Assembly (NCBI RefSeq): GCF_019468565.1
Contig: NZ_CP080521.1
Span: 4,464,001 to 4,528,000, forward strand
Source of the DNA: Pseudonocardia sp. DSM 110487
Lineage (GTDB): Bacteria; Actinomycetota; Actinomycetes; Mycobacteriales; Pseudonocardiaceae
Length of the DNA: 64,000 nt
Direction of reading: 5' to 3'
Shown here one piece after another: positions 25,516-33,667 of this stretch. The position numbers were made by a program, and so were the translations under genes. Under the pieces are notes generated by a model. The model was not told the origin of the DNA and did no database searches. It saw only the letters and a program-made list of their open reading frames with translations. Position 1 is the stretch's first letter. The number at the start of each line of letters is the position of its first letter.

Positions 25516-26373
25516 TCATCGCCTCGCCATCAGGTTGCGGACGCCGTCGCCCGCGACGTTGGCGGCGAGCGCCAGCGCGGCAACGGTCAGGCCGGGCACC
25601 ACCGGGATCCACGGGTCCTGCAGCAGGTAGCTGAGGTTGCGGGCGGTATCAGCGCCCAGCTCGGGTGCGGGGGCCGACTGGCCGAGCCCGAGGAACGACA
25701 GCCCGGCGAGCGTGAGCACGAGCGCGCCGATGTCGAGGCTCGCGGTGACGACGATCGCGGGCACGGCCCCCGGCAGCAGGTGCCGAAGCGCCACGCGCAC
25801 GCGCCCGGTCCCGGCGAGCCGGGCCGCCTCCACGTGCGGGCGGGCGGCGAGCGTGCGGATCTCCCCGCGCACGATGCGGGCGTAGAACGGCCACCAGACG
25901 ATCGACACCGCGAGCAGCGTGTGGGTGAGGCCGGGGCCCAGCGCTGCCACGACGGCGATGGCCAGCACGGGTGCGGGCAGGGCGAGGAACCCGTCGGTGA
26001 TCCGCATGAGCACGTTGTCGACCCAGCCACCGCTCGCGCCCGCGATCAGCCCGACGAGCCCGCCGAGCACGGCACCCGCCGCGACCACCGCGAGGGCGGC
26101 GAGCCAGCTGGTGCGCAGCCCGTACAGGACGCGGCTGAGGATGTCGCGGCCCACGCTGTCCGAGCCGAGCAGGAACCCGTCCGTGCCCGGCGGGGACGAC
26201 GGCATGCCGACCGGGTCGAGGGGCCCGTGCGGGGCGAGCAGCGGGGCGGCGACCGCGACGAGCGTGATGAGCGCGAGGAGCCCGGCGGCGAGGACGTCGC
26301 GGCGCGGGACGGTGAGGCGCCCGGGCACTGCGGGGGCGACCGGTTCGGCGGTGGCCGTCTCAGTGGGGGCCAT
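25516..26373 (-). CDS. ABC transporter permease (DppC-like)
   Basis: A 285-residue DppC-type permease: N-terminal OppC_N segment (VAVAAPLLAPHGPLDPV), LGSDSVGRDILSRVLYG, then five further spans with the EAA loop VEAARLAGTGRVRVALRHLL. ATG 26373 overlaps the ATPase stop as TGATG. It partners the DppB-like permease of the same operon. Confidence 0.9.
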   Translation of the reverse strand: MAPTETATAEPVAPAVPGRLTVPRRDVLAAGLLALITLVAVAAPLLAPHGPLDPVGMPSSPPGTDGFLLGSDSVGRDILSRVLYGLRTSWLAALAVVAAGAVLGGLVGLIAGASGGWVDNVLMRITDGFLALPAPVLAIAVVAALGPGLTHTLLAVSIVWWPFYARIVRGEIRTLAARPHVEAARLAGTGRVRVALRHLLPGAVPAIVVTASLDIGALVLTLAGLSFLGLGQSAPAPELGADTARNLSYLLQDPWIPVVPGLTVAALALAANVAGDGVRNLMARR

Positions 26374-28352
26374 CAGAGCTCCTTCGGGCGGATGCAGGCC
26401 ACCCGGCGGTCGTCGGTGCCATGCCGTAGCAGCTCGAGTGGGACGTCCAGATCCGCGTCCGCACATGCGCTCTCGGCGAGCGCGCAGCGCGGGTGGAAGG
26501 CGCAGCCGGACGGCGGCGACAGCGGGCTGGCGGGCTCGCCGTCGAGCAGGGTGGGGGTCACCCCGAAGTCGGGAACTGCCGCGAGCAGCGCCTTCGTGTA
26601 CGGGTGTTTGGGCGCCCTGATCAGCTCCTCCGCGGCGCCGATCTCGACGATGCGGCCCAGGTACATCACCGCGATCCGGTCGGCGACGATCCGCGCCACC
26701 GACAGGTCGTGCGTGACGAGGAGGACCGCGATGCCGAGCTCCCGGCGCAGCGACTGCAGGAGGTTGAGCACGGTGGCGGCGATGTTGACGTCGAGCGCGC
26801 TGGTCGGCTCGTCGGCGAGCAGCACGTCAGGGGGCACGACGACGGCACGCGCGAGAGCGACGCGCTGGCGCTGCCCGCCGGAGAGCTCGCCTGCTCTCGC
26901 GTCGTACACGGCGGCCGGCAGACCGACGCGGTCCAGCGCGGCGACCGCCCGCTCGCGGCGTGCCGCCCTCGCGGCAGTAGGGCGCTCGGTGCGCAGCCGC
27001 TCGTCGAGCAGCTCGCCGACGGTGAGCCACGGCGTGAGCGAGGCGCCGGCGTCCTGGAAGACCATCTGCGGCCGGGTGCCGACTCCCACGTCGCCGCGTT
27101 CGCGCGTCTCCAGCCCGGCGAGCACCCGCAGCAACGTCGACTTGCCCGAGCCGCTCTCCCCGACGATCGCGACGGCCTCCCCGGCGCGGACGTCGAGTGA
27201 CACCCGGCGCAGCGCCGCGAGCCGCGCTCGGCGGCCCCGGCCGGCCCGCACCCGGAACGTCTTCTCCACCGCGGTGAGCCGGGCGACCGATGCCGGCTCC
27301 GTGCGGTCGCGTGGCTCGGGGGCGGGGAGCGGTTCGGACACCGTGGCGGCGAGGTCCACGACCTGTGACACGGTCGCGAAGCAGGCCCGCGCGTGTCCGT
27401 CGAGATCCTCGGCGTCGGGCACGGTCTCTCGGCACTGCCCGGTGGCAAGGGCGCATCGCGGCGCGAAGGAACACCCGGGAAGCGGCGCCGACGGGTCCGG
27501 CGGCCCGCCCTCCAGCGTGCCGAGCGGGCGGCCACGCTCGGTGCCGAGCGAGAGCCGCGAGCGGATCAGGCCGACCGTGTACGGGTGCATCGGGGCCTGC
27601 AGGACGGCGGCGGTCGGCCCGACCTCGGCGATCCGTCCGGCGTACATCACGGCGACGCGGTCGGCGACCTGCGCCGCCACCCCGAGGTCGTGGGTGATGA
27701 GCAGGACACTGCATCCGACGTCGTCGCGCAGGCGGCGGAGCAGGGAGAGCACCTGGGCCTGCACGGTGACGTCGAGCGCGGTGGTCGGCTCGTCGGCGAT
27801 CAGGAGAGCGGGGTCGCCCGCAACGGCCATCGCGATCATGACCCGTTGCCGCAGACCGCCGGAGAGTTCGTGGGGGAAGCTGTCGAGCCTGCGCTCCGGC
27901 TCCGGGATGCCCACCGCCCGCAGCAGGCGCAGCGCCTCGGCGCCCGACCCGGCGGCCTCGGCCACCTGCCGGCCGATCCGCATCGTGGGGTTGAGGGAGG
28001 TCATCGGGTCCTGGAAGACCGCGCCGAGGGAATCCCTTCGGACCTGCCGGCGCACCTGTGGGCTCGCGGTGAGCATGTCGGTGCCCGCGACCCGGACGGT
28101 CCCGCTCGTCCGCGGCCGGGACGCATCGGGCAGCAGGCCGAGCAGGGAGAGGCCGAGCACGCTCTTACCGGAGCCGGACTCGCCGACGAGACCGAGCACC
28201 TCGCCGGCGCGGATCTCCAGGTCGACTCCCCGGACGGCCTCGAGTGGCCGCCCGTTGCGGGTGAACCCGACGTGCAGGCCCTCGATCCGAGCGACCGGCT
28301 CGGCGATGTCCTGCGCCGTCGCGGCGGCCGTCCTGGCTGCGGTTCGGGGCAT
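26373..28352 (-). CDS. Fused dual ABC ATPase (DppD-DppF type)
   Basis: A 659-residue fusion of two ATPase domains. The first (20-330) has Walker A GESGSGKSVL, signature LSGGLRQRV, Walker B ALLIADEPTTALD and a Cys-containing C-terminal oligopeptide motif (CSFAPRCALATGQC). The second (360-650) has GESGSGKSTL, LSGGQRQRVALARA, VLLADEPTSALD and CAFHPRCALAESAC. It powers the DppBC channel. The start has an excellent GGAGGAGG site that is partly buried in a hairpin downstream of the guanidine-I aptamer. First gene of the six-gene operon. Confidence 0.92.
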   Translation of the reverse strand: MPRTAARTAAATAQDIAEPVARIEGLHVGFTRNGRPLEAVRGVDLEIRAGEVLGLVGESGSGKSVLGLSLLGLLPDASRPRTSGTVRVAGTDMLTASPQVRRQVRRDSLGAVFQDPMTSLNPTMRIGRQVAEAAGSGAEALRLLRAVGIPEPERRLDSFPHELSGGLRQRVMIAMAVAGDPALLIADEPTTALDVTVQAQVLSLLRRLRDDVGCSVLLITHDLGVAAQVADRVAVMYAGRIAEVGPTAAVLQAPMHPYTVGLIRSRLSLGTERGRPLGTLEGGPPDPSAPLPGCSFAPRCALATGQCRETVPDAEDLDGHARACFATVSQVVDLAATVSEPLPAPEPRDRTEPASVARLTAVEKTFRVRAGRGRRARLAALRRVSLDVRAGEAVAIVGESGSGKSTLLRVLAGLETRERGDVGVGTRPQMVFQDAGASLTPWLTVGELLDERLRTERPTAARAARRERAVAALDRVGLPAAVYDARAGELSGGQRQRVALARAVVVPPDVLLADEPTSALDVNIAATVLNLLQSLRRELGIAVLLVTHDLSVARIVADRIAVMYLGRIVEIGAAEELIRAPKHPYTKALLAAVPDFGVTPTLLDGEPASPLSPPSGCAFHPRCALAESACADADLDVPLELLRHGTDDRRVACIRPKEL

Positions 28353-28355
28353 CTG

Positions 28356-28385
28356 CCTCCTCCGTGGGCCTGCTCGGCCACGGAG
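28356..28385 (-). promoter_or_regulatory. Ribosome-binding-site hairpin (riboswitch expression platform)
   Basis: In the RNA, CTCCGTGG (from 28385-28378) pairs perfectly with CCACGGAG (28367-28360). The second arm includes four bases of the ribosome-binding site GGAGGAGG (28363-28356), seven bases... from the fused-ATPase start region. It lies between the aptamer and the start codon, so ligand binding could free the site for translation. Confidence 0.6.
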
Positions 28386-28399
28386 CAGCCGGCAGCGAC

Positions 28400-28505
28400 T
28401 GTCTCCCGGGTTTTTGTCCCGCCGTGGACGGGCCCGCGCCGGCGGGTCCGCTGCACCTCTCGGACCAGGCCTCCCGGTCGCGAGACCGGGAGCGGAACCC
28501 TAGGT
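28400..28505 (-). ncRNA. Guanidine-I (ykkC) riboswitch aptamer
   Basis: Read on the minus strand, the signature blocks of the guanidine-I class occur in order and spacing: CCTAGGGTTCCG (from 28504), a GC-rich stem, CTGGTCCGAGAG (28468-28457), a second stem, CGGCGGGACAAAA (28424-28412) and CCCGGGAGAC (28410-28401). This is recognised from the known consensus, not from a covariance search. The aptamer ends 48 bases before the start codon of a dual ABC ATPase and should switch on transport and guanidino hydrolysis when guanidine accumulates. Confidence 0.93.
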
Positions 28506-28591
28506 GCGCCCCATCTGATGGGTCGCGGACAGTGCATCGCCGGGGCGTGAATCCCGGCGCACCGGGATGTTCCGATCTTGTGAACAGCCGC

Positions 28592-29623
28592 TCAGGCGCC
28601 GGCCTGGCGCCCCTCCTGCCCGAAGGACGACAGTGCGAGCGCACCTTCAGGCAGCACGAGCTCGCCCGCCGCGATGCGCTTCTTCAGGTAGGTGAAGCTC
28701 TGGGCGGTCTGGGCGAACAGGTGCTCGCCCGCCCGCAGCGCGACCCGCTCCGGCTCACCGTCCCGCACGAACCGCGGCAGCGGCGCGACGAGCGTGTCGT
28801 GGTCCACGTTGAAGAACAGCGGGAAGGACCAGCGCTCCTCGTTGACCTTGCGGACCCGGTGGGTCGTCGCGACGAACTCGCCGTTCGTCCAGGTCTCCAG
28901 CATGTCGCCGATGTTCACGACGAACGCCCCGTCGCGCGGTGGCACGTCGATCCACTCGCCTGCGCCGTTCAGCACCTCGAGGCCGGGTGCGGTCGGCTTG
29001 AGGATCGTGAAGCACTCGTAGTCGGTGTGCGCTCCGATGCCGGTGGCGTCGGCGGCGTCCGGGTCGTGCGGGTAGTGGATCAGCCGCAGCTGGCTCGGCG
29101 GCTTGGTCACATGGCGGTCGAAGACGTCCGCCCGCTCCCCGAGCGCCAGCGCGAAGCCCGACAGCAGCGTCCGGCCGAGCGCCATGACGGCCTCGTACCA
29201 CGCGGTGCACGCCGCGGCGAACCCCGGCACGTCCGGCCACTGGTTCGGCCCGAGCATCCGGCCTGCCACGTGGTCGGGGTCGTCGGCGGGCAGGTCCCTG
29301 CCGAGGTCGAAGGCCTCCTTGAGGTCGATGGTGCCGCCGCTGAAGACCTCCTCACCGACGGGCACGTAGCCGCGGTGGTTGCGGGAGCGGCCGATGTAGG
29401 TGCGCATCTTCACGTCGAGGGGGAGCGCGAAGAACGCCGTCGTCACCCGCAGCAGGTCGTCGAAGAGCGTCGGGTCGATGCCCGTTCCGGTGACGTACAG
29501 GAAGCCGACCTCGCGGGCCGCGGCGCCCAGTTCGTGCGCCACCTGCTCCCGCTCGTCGGCGGCGCCGCGCAGGCCGGCGACGTCGACGACGGGGACCTCG
29601 GTGAACTCGGTGAGGCTCGTCAT
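28592..29623 (-). CDS. 2-oxoglutarate/Fe(II)-dependent oxygenase (isopenicillin N synthase-like)
   Basis: A 343-residue DIOX_N plus 2OG-FeII_Oxy protein. The iron triad is His and Asp in IGAHTDYECFTIL and the distal His in TTHRVRKV; the 2OG-binding RxS is RWSFPLFFN. ATG 29623 has a GGAGGAGAAC site and overlaps the upstream stop (ATGA). It ends only 87 bases before the guanidine riboswitch on the same strand. The IPNS-like group includes ethylene-forming enzyme and homoarginine hydroxylases, both of which release guanidine; that link is suggestive only. Oxidation of some other amine or amino acid is equally open. Confidence 0.85.
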   Translation of the reverse strand: MTSLTEFTEVPVVDVAGLRGAADEREQVAHELGAAAREVGFLYVTGTGIDPTLFDDLLRVTTAFFALPLDVKMRTYIGRSRNHRGYVPVGEEVFSGGTIDLKEAFDLGRDLPADDPDHVAGRMLGPNQWPDVPGFAAACTAWYEAVMALGRTLLSGFALALGERADVFDRHVTKPPSQLRLIHYPHDPDAADATGIGAHTDYECFTILKPTAPGLEVLNGAGEWIDVPPRDGAFVVNIGDMLETWTNGEFVATTHRVRKVNEERWSFPLFFNVDHDTLVAPLPRFVRDGEPERVALRAGEHLFAQTAQSFTYLKKRIAAGELVLPEGALALSSFGQEGRQAGA

Positions 29624-30414
29624 GTTCTCCTCCCGTACGGGTCGGTAAGTGCGCCCTCGCGGGCCAGGACGTCCCACTCGCGGCGGGCGGGTCCGCCGTC
29701 AGGGCCCACGTCCTCGGTGACGAACCGGGCGCCGTCGGTTCCGAAGCGGAACGGCGCGCCGACCCGCCATGGCAGGTTCGAGCCGGTGCGCACCGCGCCG
29801 GCCCGGCCGATGCGGCCAACGGCGACCTCGGCGTCGAGCAGGTCCTGGGCCTCCCGGGTGGATCTCGCGGTGGCCACGTGGTCCTCCAGCCGGCCACCCG
29901 GCGGGAGCGGCCGTGCTCTGCCCCTGGCCCAGGCGAAGTTCCGTCCGACGCGGACCAGCACGCCGATCGCCCGCGTGGACGTCTCGCGCAGCAGCAGCCC
30001 GGCCACCGGGCCGGAGTTGCCCGGTACCCGGTGCCAGTGCTCGACGTAGCGCACGTGCCGCCCCGTCTCGACGACGTGACCGTTCTCGGCCGCGAGCCGG
30101 CCTTCGTCCGGCGTGGCCGACCACGGTTGGAGATCGACCAGCCGCTCCCACCGCGCCCACGGCCCGTCGGCGCCGAGCCGCCCGGCGAACCCCTCGATGC
30201 CCGCCAGCACGCCCGCGGTGGCGGGGTCGATGTCGCGCAGGCAGCGGACGTGGGGCGGCACGCGGACGGACCCCGGGAGCCGCAGGTCGACGTAGAGCTC
30301 GCCGGCCTGCAACCACGTCACGTCGGTGGTCGTGTCGGCGTCGCCGTCGGCCGTCAGCAGCAGCGACCGGCGCCAGAGTCCGGTGAGGCGGGGGTCGGGT
30401 GGCACGAGTTCCAT
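29620..30414 (-). CDS. Conserved hypothetical protein
   Basis: A 264-residue soluble protein rich in Trp and Arg (LTGLWRRSLL, DVTWLQAGELYVDLR, ARWERLVDLQPWS, YVEHWHRVPGN). The alternating beta pattern suggests a small barrel-like or lipocalin-like binding fold, but I recognise no family with certainty. ATG 30414 is used; an ATG at 30432 is possible. It is translationally coupled to the 2OG oxygenase, so a cofactor or substrate-handling role for that enzyme is likely. The 90 bases upstream separate it from the regulator gene and may hold its promoter. Confidence 0.6.
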   Translation of the reverse strand: MELVPPDPRLTGLWRRSLLLTADGDADTTTDVTWLQAGELYVDLRLPGSVRVPPHVRCLRDIDPATAGVLAGIEGFAGRLGADGPWARWERLVDLQPWSATPDEGRLAAENGHVVETGRHVRYVEHWHRVPGNSGPVAGLLLRETSTRAIGVLVRVGRNFAWARGRARPLPPGGRLEDHVATARSTREAQDLLDAEVAVGRIGRAGAVRTGSNLPWRVGAPFRFGTDGARFVTEDVGPDGGPARREWDVLAREGALTDPYGRRT

Positions 30415-30504
30415 GGCGATCGCTGATCCCATCGAGCTCGCGTGTCGACCGGTGGCGTCGCGCGATGAAGATCGGGTTACCGGACCGCGTTCAGGTCGGG
30501 CAGG

Positions 30505-31149
30505 TCATGGAACCTGATCATGCATCTCGCCGTAGGCGACCACCGAGAGGAAACGGATCGGTAGTTGCACCAGCGCCTGGGGTCCGTGGGTGCCCTCGCC
30601 GTCGAGCTGGAGGGCGTCGCCGGGGCGCATGGTGTAGCTCGAGTCGCCGTGGCCGTAGACCATCTCGCCCTCGAGCATGTAGAGCAGCTCCGTGCCGGGG
30701 TGCTCGAAGAGCGGGAACTCCTCGCTGCGCTCGGTGAGGGTGACGAGGTGGGCCTCCATCCGCTTGTGCGGGCCGCGCAGTGCCCCGAGGAGGGTGTAGT
30801 CGTGGCCGACGCGGGTGCCCCGCGCCACGATGCGGGCGCCTGCCCCCGCCGGGGTGAAGACGGCCTCTCGCGGGGCGTCGGCGCCCCGGAACAGCGTGGT
30901 GACCGGCACGTCGAGCGCGTCGGCGAGCCGGGCGAGCGTGGTGAGGCTGCAGGACGTCTGGGCGTTCTCGATCTTCGACAGCATCGGCTTGGAGATGCCC
31001 GTGCGCTCGGCGAGCTCGGCGAGGGTGGCACCCGACGCGTGCCGGATCCGCCGCACCTGCGCGGCGATGGCGCGTTCGAGCCGCCCCTCCTGCGCGGCCG
31101 GCCGGTCGACCTCGCGCGCTGCCGGGCCGTGATCGATCGTGTCGGCCAT
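30505..31149 (-). CDS. XRE-cupin transcriptional regulator
   Basis: A 214-residue regulator with an HTH_3 domain (about 30-90: ATLAELAERTGISKPMLSKI) and a C-terminal cupin_2 domain (about 135-205: HPGTELLYMLEGEMVYGHG, then MRPGDALQLDGEG). Such proteins regulate amino-acid, amine and polyamine catabolism and sense a small ligand in the cupin. GGAGAGGA precedes ATG 31149, 22 bases after the DAO gene, so it ends the methylated-amine operon and is a candidate for its local regulator. Confidence 0.88.
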   Translation of the reverse strand: MADTIDHGPAAREVDRPAAQEGRLERAIAAQVRRIRHASGATLAELAERTGISKPMLSKIENAQTSCSLTTLARLADALDVPVTTLFRGADAPREAVFTPAGAGARIVARGTRVGHDYTLLGALRGPHKRMEAHLVTLTERSEEFPLFEHPGTELLYMLEGEMVYGHGDSSYTMRPGDALQLDGEGTHGPQALVQLPIRFLSVVAYGEMHDQVP

Positions 31150-31171
31150 GTGCACATCCTCTCCCGGTGTG

Positions 31172-32350
31172 TCAGCGCATCTCGCCTGCCCCGACGTACG
31201 GGTGCGGGCTGCGCAGGAGCGCGCCTTCCGCGAAGCGGGAGAGCCGGAAGTCCGACTCGGGGACGTGCGGGTCGGAGCTCTTCCCGTCGACCACGAGGTC
31301 CGCCACCAGCCGTCCCACCGACGGGGAGATCTTGAAGCCGTGCCCGGAGAAGCCCGCCGCGACGACCAGGCCGTCGACCGGGGCGATCGAGATGACCGGG
31401 TTGAAGTCGGGGGTGACGTCGTAGCAGCCGGCGTACGTCGACGCGATCGAGGCGTTCTCCAGCCCGGGGAACCGGGTGCCGACCTTCTCGACGGCGAGGT
31501 CGAGGAATGCCTCGGAGGCCTGGTTGGAGTAGCGATCGGGGTCGGCGGGTTCCAGTTCGGAGAGGTCGGAGTTGCCGAAGAGGATCTCGCCGGAGTTCTC
31601 GGGCCGCACGTACTGCAGCGAGACGAGGTCGGAGAAGACCGGGACCGGCCCGAGCTCGACACCGGGGTCGACGAGCACGATCTGCTCCCGGTGCACGGTG
31701 ATCGGCAGGTCGATGCCGCGCGCGGCGAGCAGCGGCACCGACCACGGTCCGGCCGCGACGACGACGGTGCCGGCCGGGATCATCGACCCGTCCGCGAGCC
31801 GCACCCCCGTGGCCCGCCCGCCCTCGACCACGATCTCGGCGACGGTGCTGCCCTGCCGCAGTCGCACCCCGGTGCGGCGGGCGGCCGCGGCGAAGGCCTG
31901 CGCGGTCTGGTACGCGTCGCCGTACCCGCCGCGCGGCTCCCAGGCGAAGGCGGCGAAGTCGTCCAGGCGCGCCACGGGCCAGAGCGTCCGCACCTCGGCG
32001 TGGCCGATCTCCTCCGTCCGCACGCCGACCGCCCGCTGGTCGGCCAGCGAGGCGCGCAGCGCGTCGACGTTCTGCTCGCCGACGCCAACGACGTAGCCGG
32101 TCTGGTGGAACCCGACGTCCGCGCCGAGGACCTCGCCGGCGTTCTCGAAGACGTCGAGGGCGGCGTTCGCCATCGCTGCGAGCGAGGAGACGCCGTAGTG
32201 GCAGCGCACCACCCCGGAGGACTTGCCGGTGCCGCCCGAGCCGACGGTGTCGCGCTCGACGATCACGACGTCGGTGACGCCGCGCTCGGCGAGCGCCCAC
32301 GCCGCGGCGCACCCCTCGATCCCGCCGCCGACGATCACCACATCAGGCAC
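31172..32350 (-). CDS. FAD-dependent amine oxidoreductase (DAO/SoxB-like)
   Basis: A 392-residue DAO-family flavoprotein. The N-terminal FAD motif is VVIVGGGIEGCAAAWALAERG, trimmed here to its GGGIEGC core (residues 8-14); later come VVVAAGPWSVPL and the C-terminal AAGFSGHGFKISPSVG. It resembles the beta subunit of sarcosine oxidase or N-methylglutamate dehydrogenase, but the alpha, gamma and delta partners are missing. GTG 32350 overlaps the mgsC-type gene by eight bases. Placed after N-methylglutamate synthase subunits, oxidation of N-methylglutamate back to glutamate is a plausible role, perhaps as a single-subunit oxidase. Confidence 0.8.
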   Translation of the reverse strand: MPDVVIVGGGIEGCAAAWALAERGVTDVVIVERDTVGSGGTGKSSGVVRCHYGVSSLAAMANAALDVFENAGEVLGADVGFHQTGYVVGVGEQNVDALRASLADQRAVGVRTEEIGHAEVRTLWPVARLDDFAAFAWEPRGGYGDAYQTAQAFAAAARRTGVRLRQGSTVAEIVVEGGRATGVRLADGSMIPAGTVVVAAGPWSVPLLAARGIDLPITVHREQIVLVDPGVELGPVPVFSDLVSLQYVRPENSGEILFGNSDLSELEPADPDRYSNQASEAFLDLAVEKVGTRFPGLENASIASTYAGCYDVTPDFNPVISIAPVDGLVVAAGFSGHGFKISPSVGRLVADLVVDGKSSDPHVPESDFRLSRFAEGALLRSPHPYVGAGEMR

Positions 32351-33659
32351 GGGGCGTCCCGGGGATCCAGTCGGTGCCCGCGAGCGGCACCCGGGCCATC
32401 GCGGCGGCCTCGATGGTGAGCGCGACGAGGTCCTCGGGCTCGAGGTGCCGCACGTGCGCCTTCCCGCAGGCGCGGGCGATGGTCTGGGCTTCCATGGTCA
32501 GCACGCGCAGGTAGTTGGCGAGGCGGCGGCCGCCCTCGACCGGGTCGAGCCGTGCGGCGAGCTCGGGGTCCTGGGTGGTGATGCCGGCCGGGTCGCGGCC
32601 GTCCTGGTAGTCGTCGTAGAACCCGGCGGCCGAGCCCAGCGCCTCGTACTCGTCGGCGTAGCGGGGGTGGTTGTCGCCGAGCGCGATCAGGGCCGCGGTG
32701 CCGATCGCGACGGCGTCCGCACCGAGCGCCATGGCCTTTGCGACGTCGGCACCCGTGCGGATGCCGCCGGACACGATCAGCTGCACCTTGCGGTGCAGGC
32801 CCAGCTCCTGCAGCGCCTGGACCGCCTGCGGGATCGCGGCGAGCGTCGGGATGCCCACGTGCTCGATGAACACCTCCTGGGTGGCGGCCGTGCCGCCCTG
32901 CATCCCGTCGACGACCACCACGTCGGCGCCCGCCGCGACGGCGAGCTTCACGTCGTAGTAGGTGCGCGAGGCGCCGACCTTGACGTAGATCGGCTTCTCC
33001 CAGTCGGTGATCTCCCGCAGCTCCAGGATCTTGATCGTGAGGTCGTCCGGGCCCGTCCAGTCCGGGTGCCGGCACGCGGAGCGCTGGTCGATGCCCGCGG
33101 GCAGGGTGCGCATGGCGGCGACCCGGTCGGAGATCTTCTGGCCGAGCAGCATCCCGCCGCCGCCGGGCTTGGCGCCCTGCCCGAGGACCACCTCGATCGC
33201 GTCGGCCTTGCGCAGGTCCGTCGGGTTCATCCCGTAGCGGGAGGGCAGGTACTGGTAGACGAGGTGCTTGGACTGGCCGCGCTCCTCAGGGGTCATGCCG
33301 CCGTCGCCGGTGGTGGTGGAGGTGCCGACCTCGCTGGCACCGCGTCCGAGGGCCTCCTTGGCCTGCGCGGACAGCGCGCCGAAGCTCATCCCCGCGATCG
33401 TCACCGGGATGTCGAGGCGCAGCGGGTAGCGCGCGTTGCGGTCGCCGAGCACCACGTCGGTGTCGCAACGCTCGCGGTAGCCCTCGAGGGGATAGCGGGA
33501 CATGGACGCGCCGAGGAACAGCAGGTCGTCGAAGTGCGGCACGCGGCGCTTCGCGCCCCAGCCGCGGATGTCGTAGACGCCGGTGTCGGCGGCGTGCTGG
33601 ATGGCGGCGATGGTGGCGCGGTCGAACGTCGCAGACTCACGCAGGGCTGGATCGATCAC
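32343..33659 (-). CDS. mgsC: Glutamate-synthase-like FMN subunit (N-methylglutamate synthase C type)
   Basis: A 438-residue Glu_synthase-domain protein, the FMN TIM barrel. It carries IPVTIAGMSFGALSAQAKEA, GTSTTTGDGGM, GQGAKPGGGGMLLG and IVSGGIRTGADVAKAMALGA, all landmarks of the GltB FMN domain. Cysteines are few, so the Fe-S cluster of full GltB may be absent. With the two smaller GltB-like pieces upstream it forms the split three-subunit enzyme known as N-methylglutamate synthase (MgsABC) or GlxBCD. GTG 33659 follows AGGA by five bases. The product with methylamine-derived glutamylamide would be N-methylglutamate. Confidence 0.88.
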   Translation of the reverse strand: MIDPALRESATFDRATIAAIQHAADTGVYDIRGWGAKRRVPHFDDLLFLGASMSRYPLEGYRERCDTDVVLGDRNARYPLRLDIPVTIAGMSFGALSAQAKEALGRGASEVGTSTTTGDGGMTPEERGQSKHLVYQYLPSRYGMNPTDLRKADAIEVVLGQGAKPGGGGMLLGQKISDRVAAMRTLPAGIDQRSACRHPDWTGPDDLTIKILELREITDWEKPIYVKVGASRTYYDVKLAVAAGADVVVVDGMQGGTAATQEVFIEHVGIPTLAAIPQAVQALQELGLHRKVQLIVSGGIRTGADVAKAMALGADAVAIGTAALIALGDNHPRYADEYEALGSAAGFYDDYQDGRDPAGITTQDPELAARLDPVEGGRRLANYLRVLTMEAQTIARACGKAHVRHLEPEDLVALTIEAAAMARVPLAGTDWIPGTPRA

Positions 33660-33667
33660 CGGATTCC

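Noticed and set aside
24478..28503. Plus-strand open frame of 1341 codons opposite the transporter operon, and similar long antisense frames (14256-16520, 2149-5109, 56472-58979)
   Set aside because: Their translations are low-complexity Arg/Gly/Asp/His-rich and mirror highly conserved proteins on the other strand; they result from third-position GC bias.
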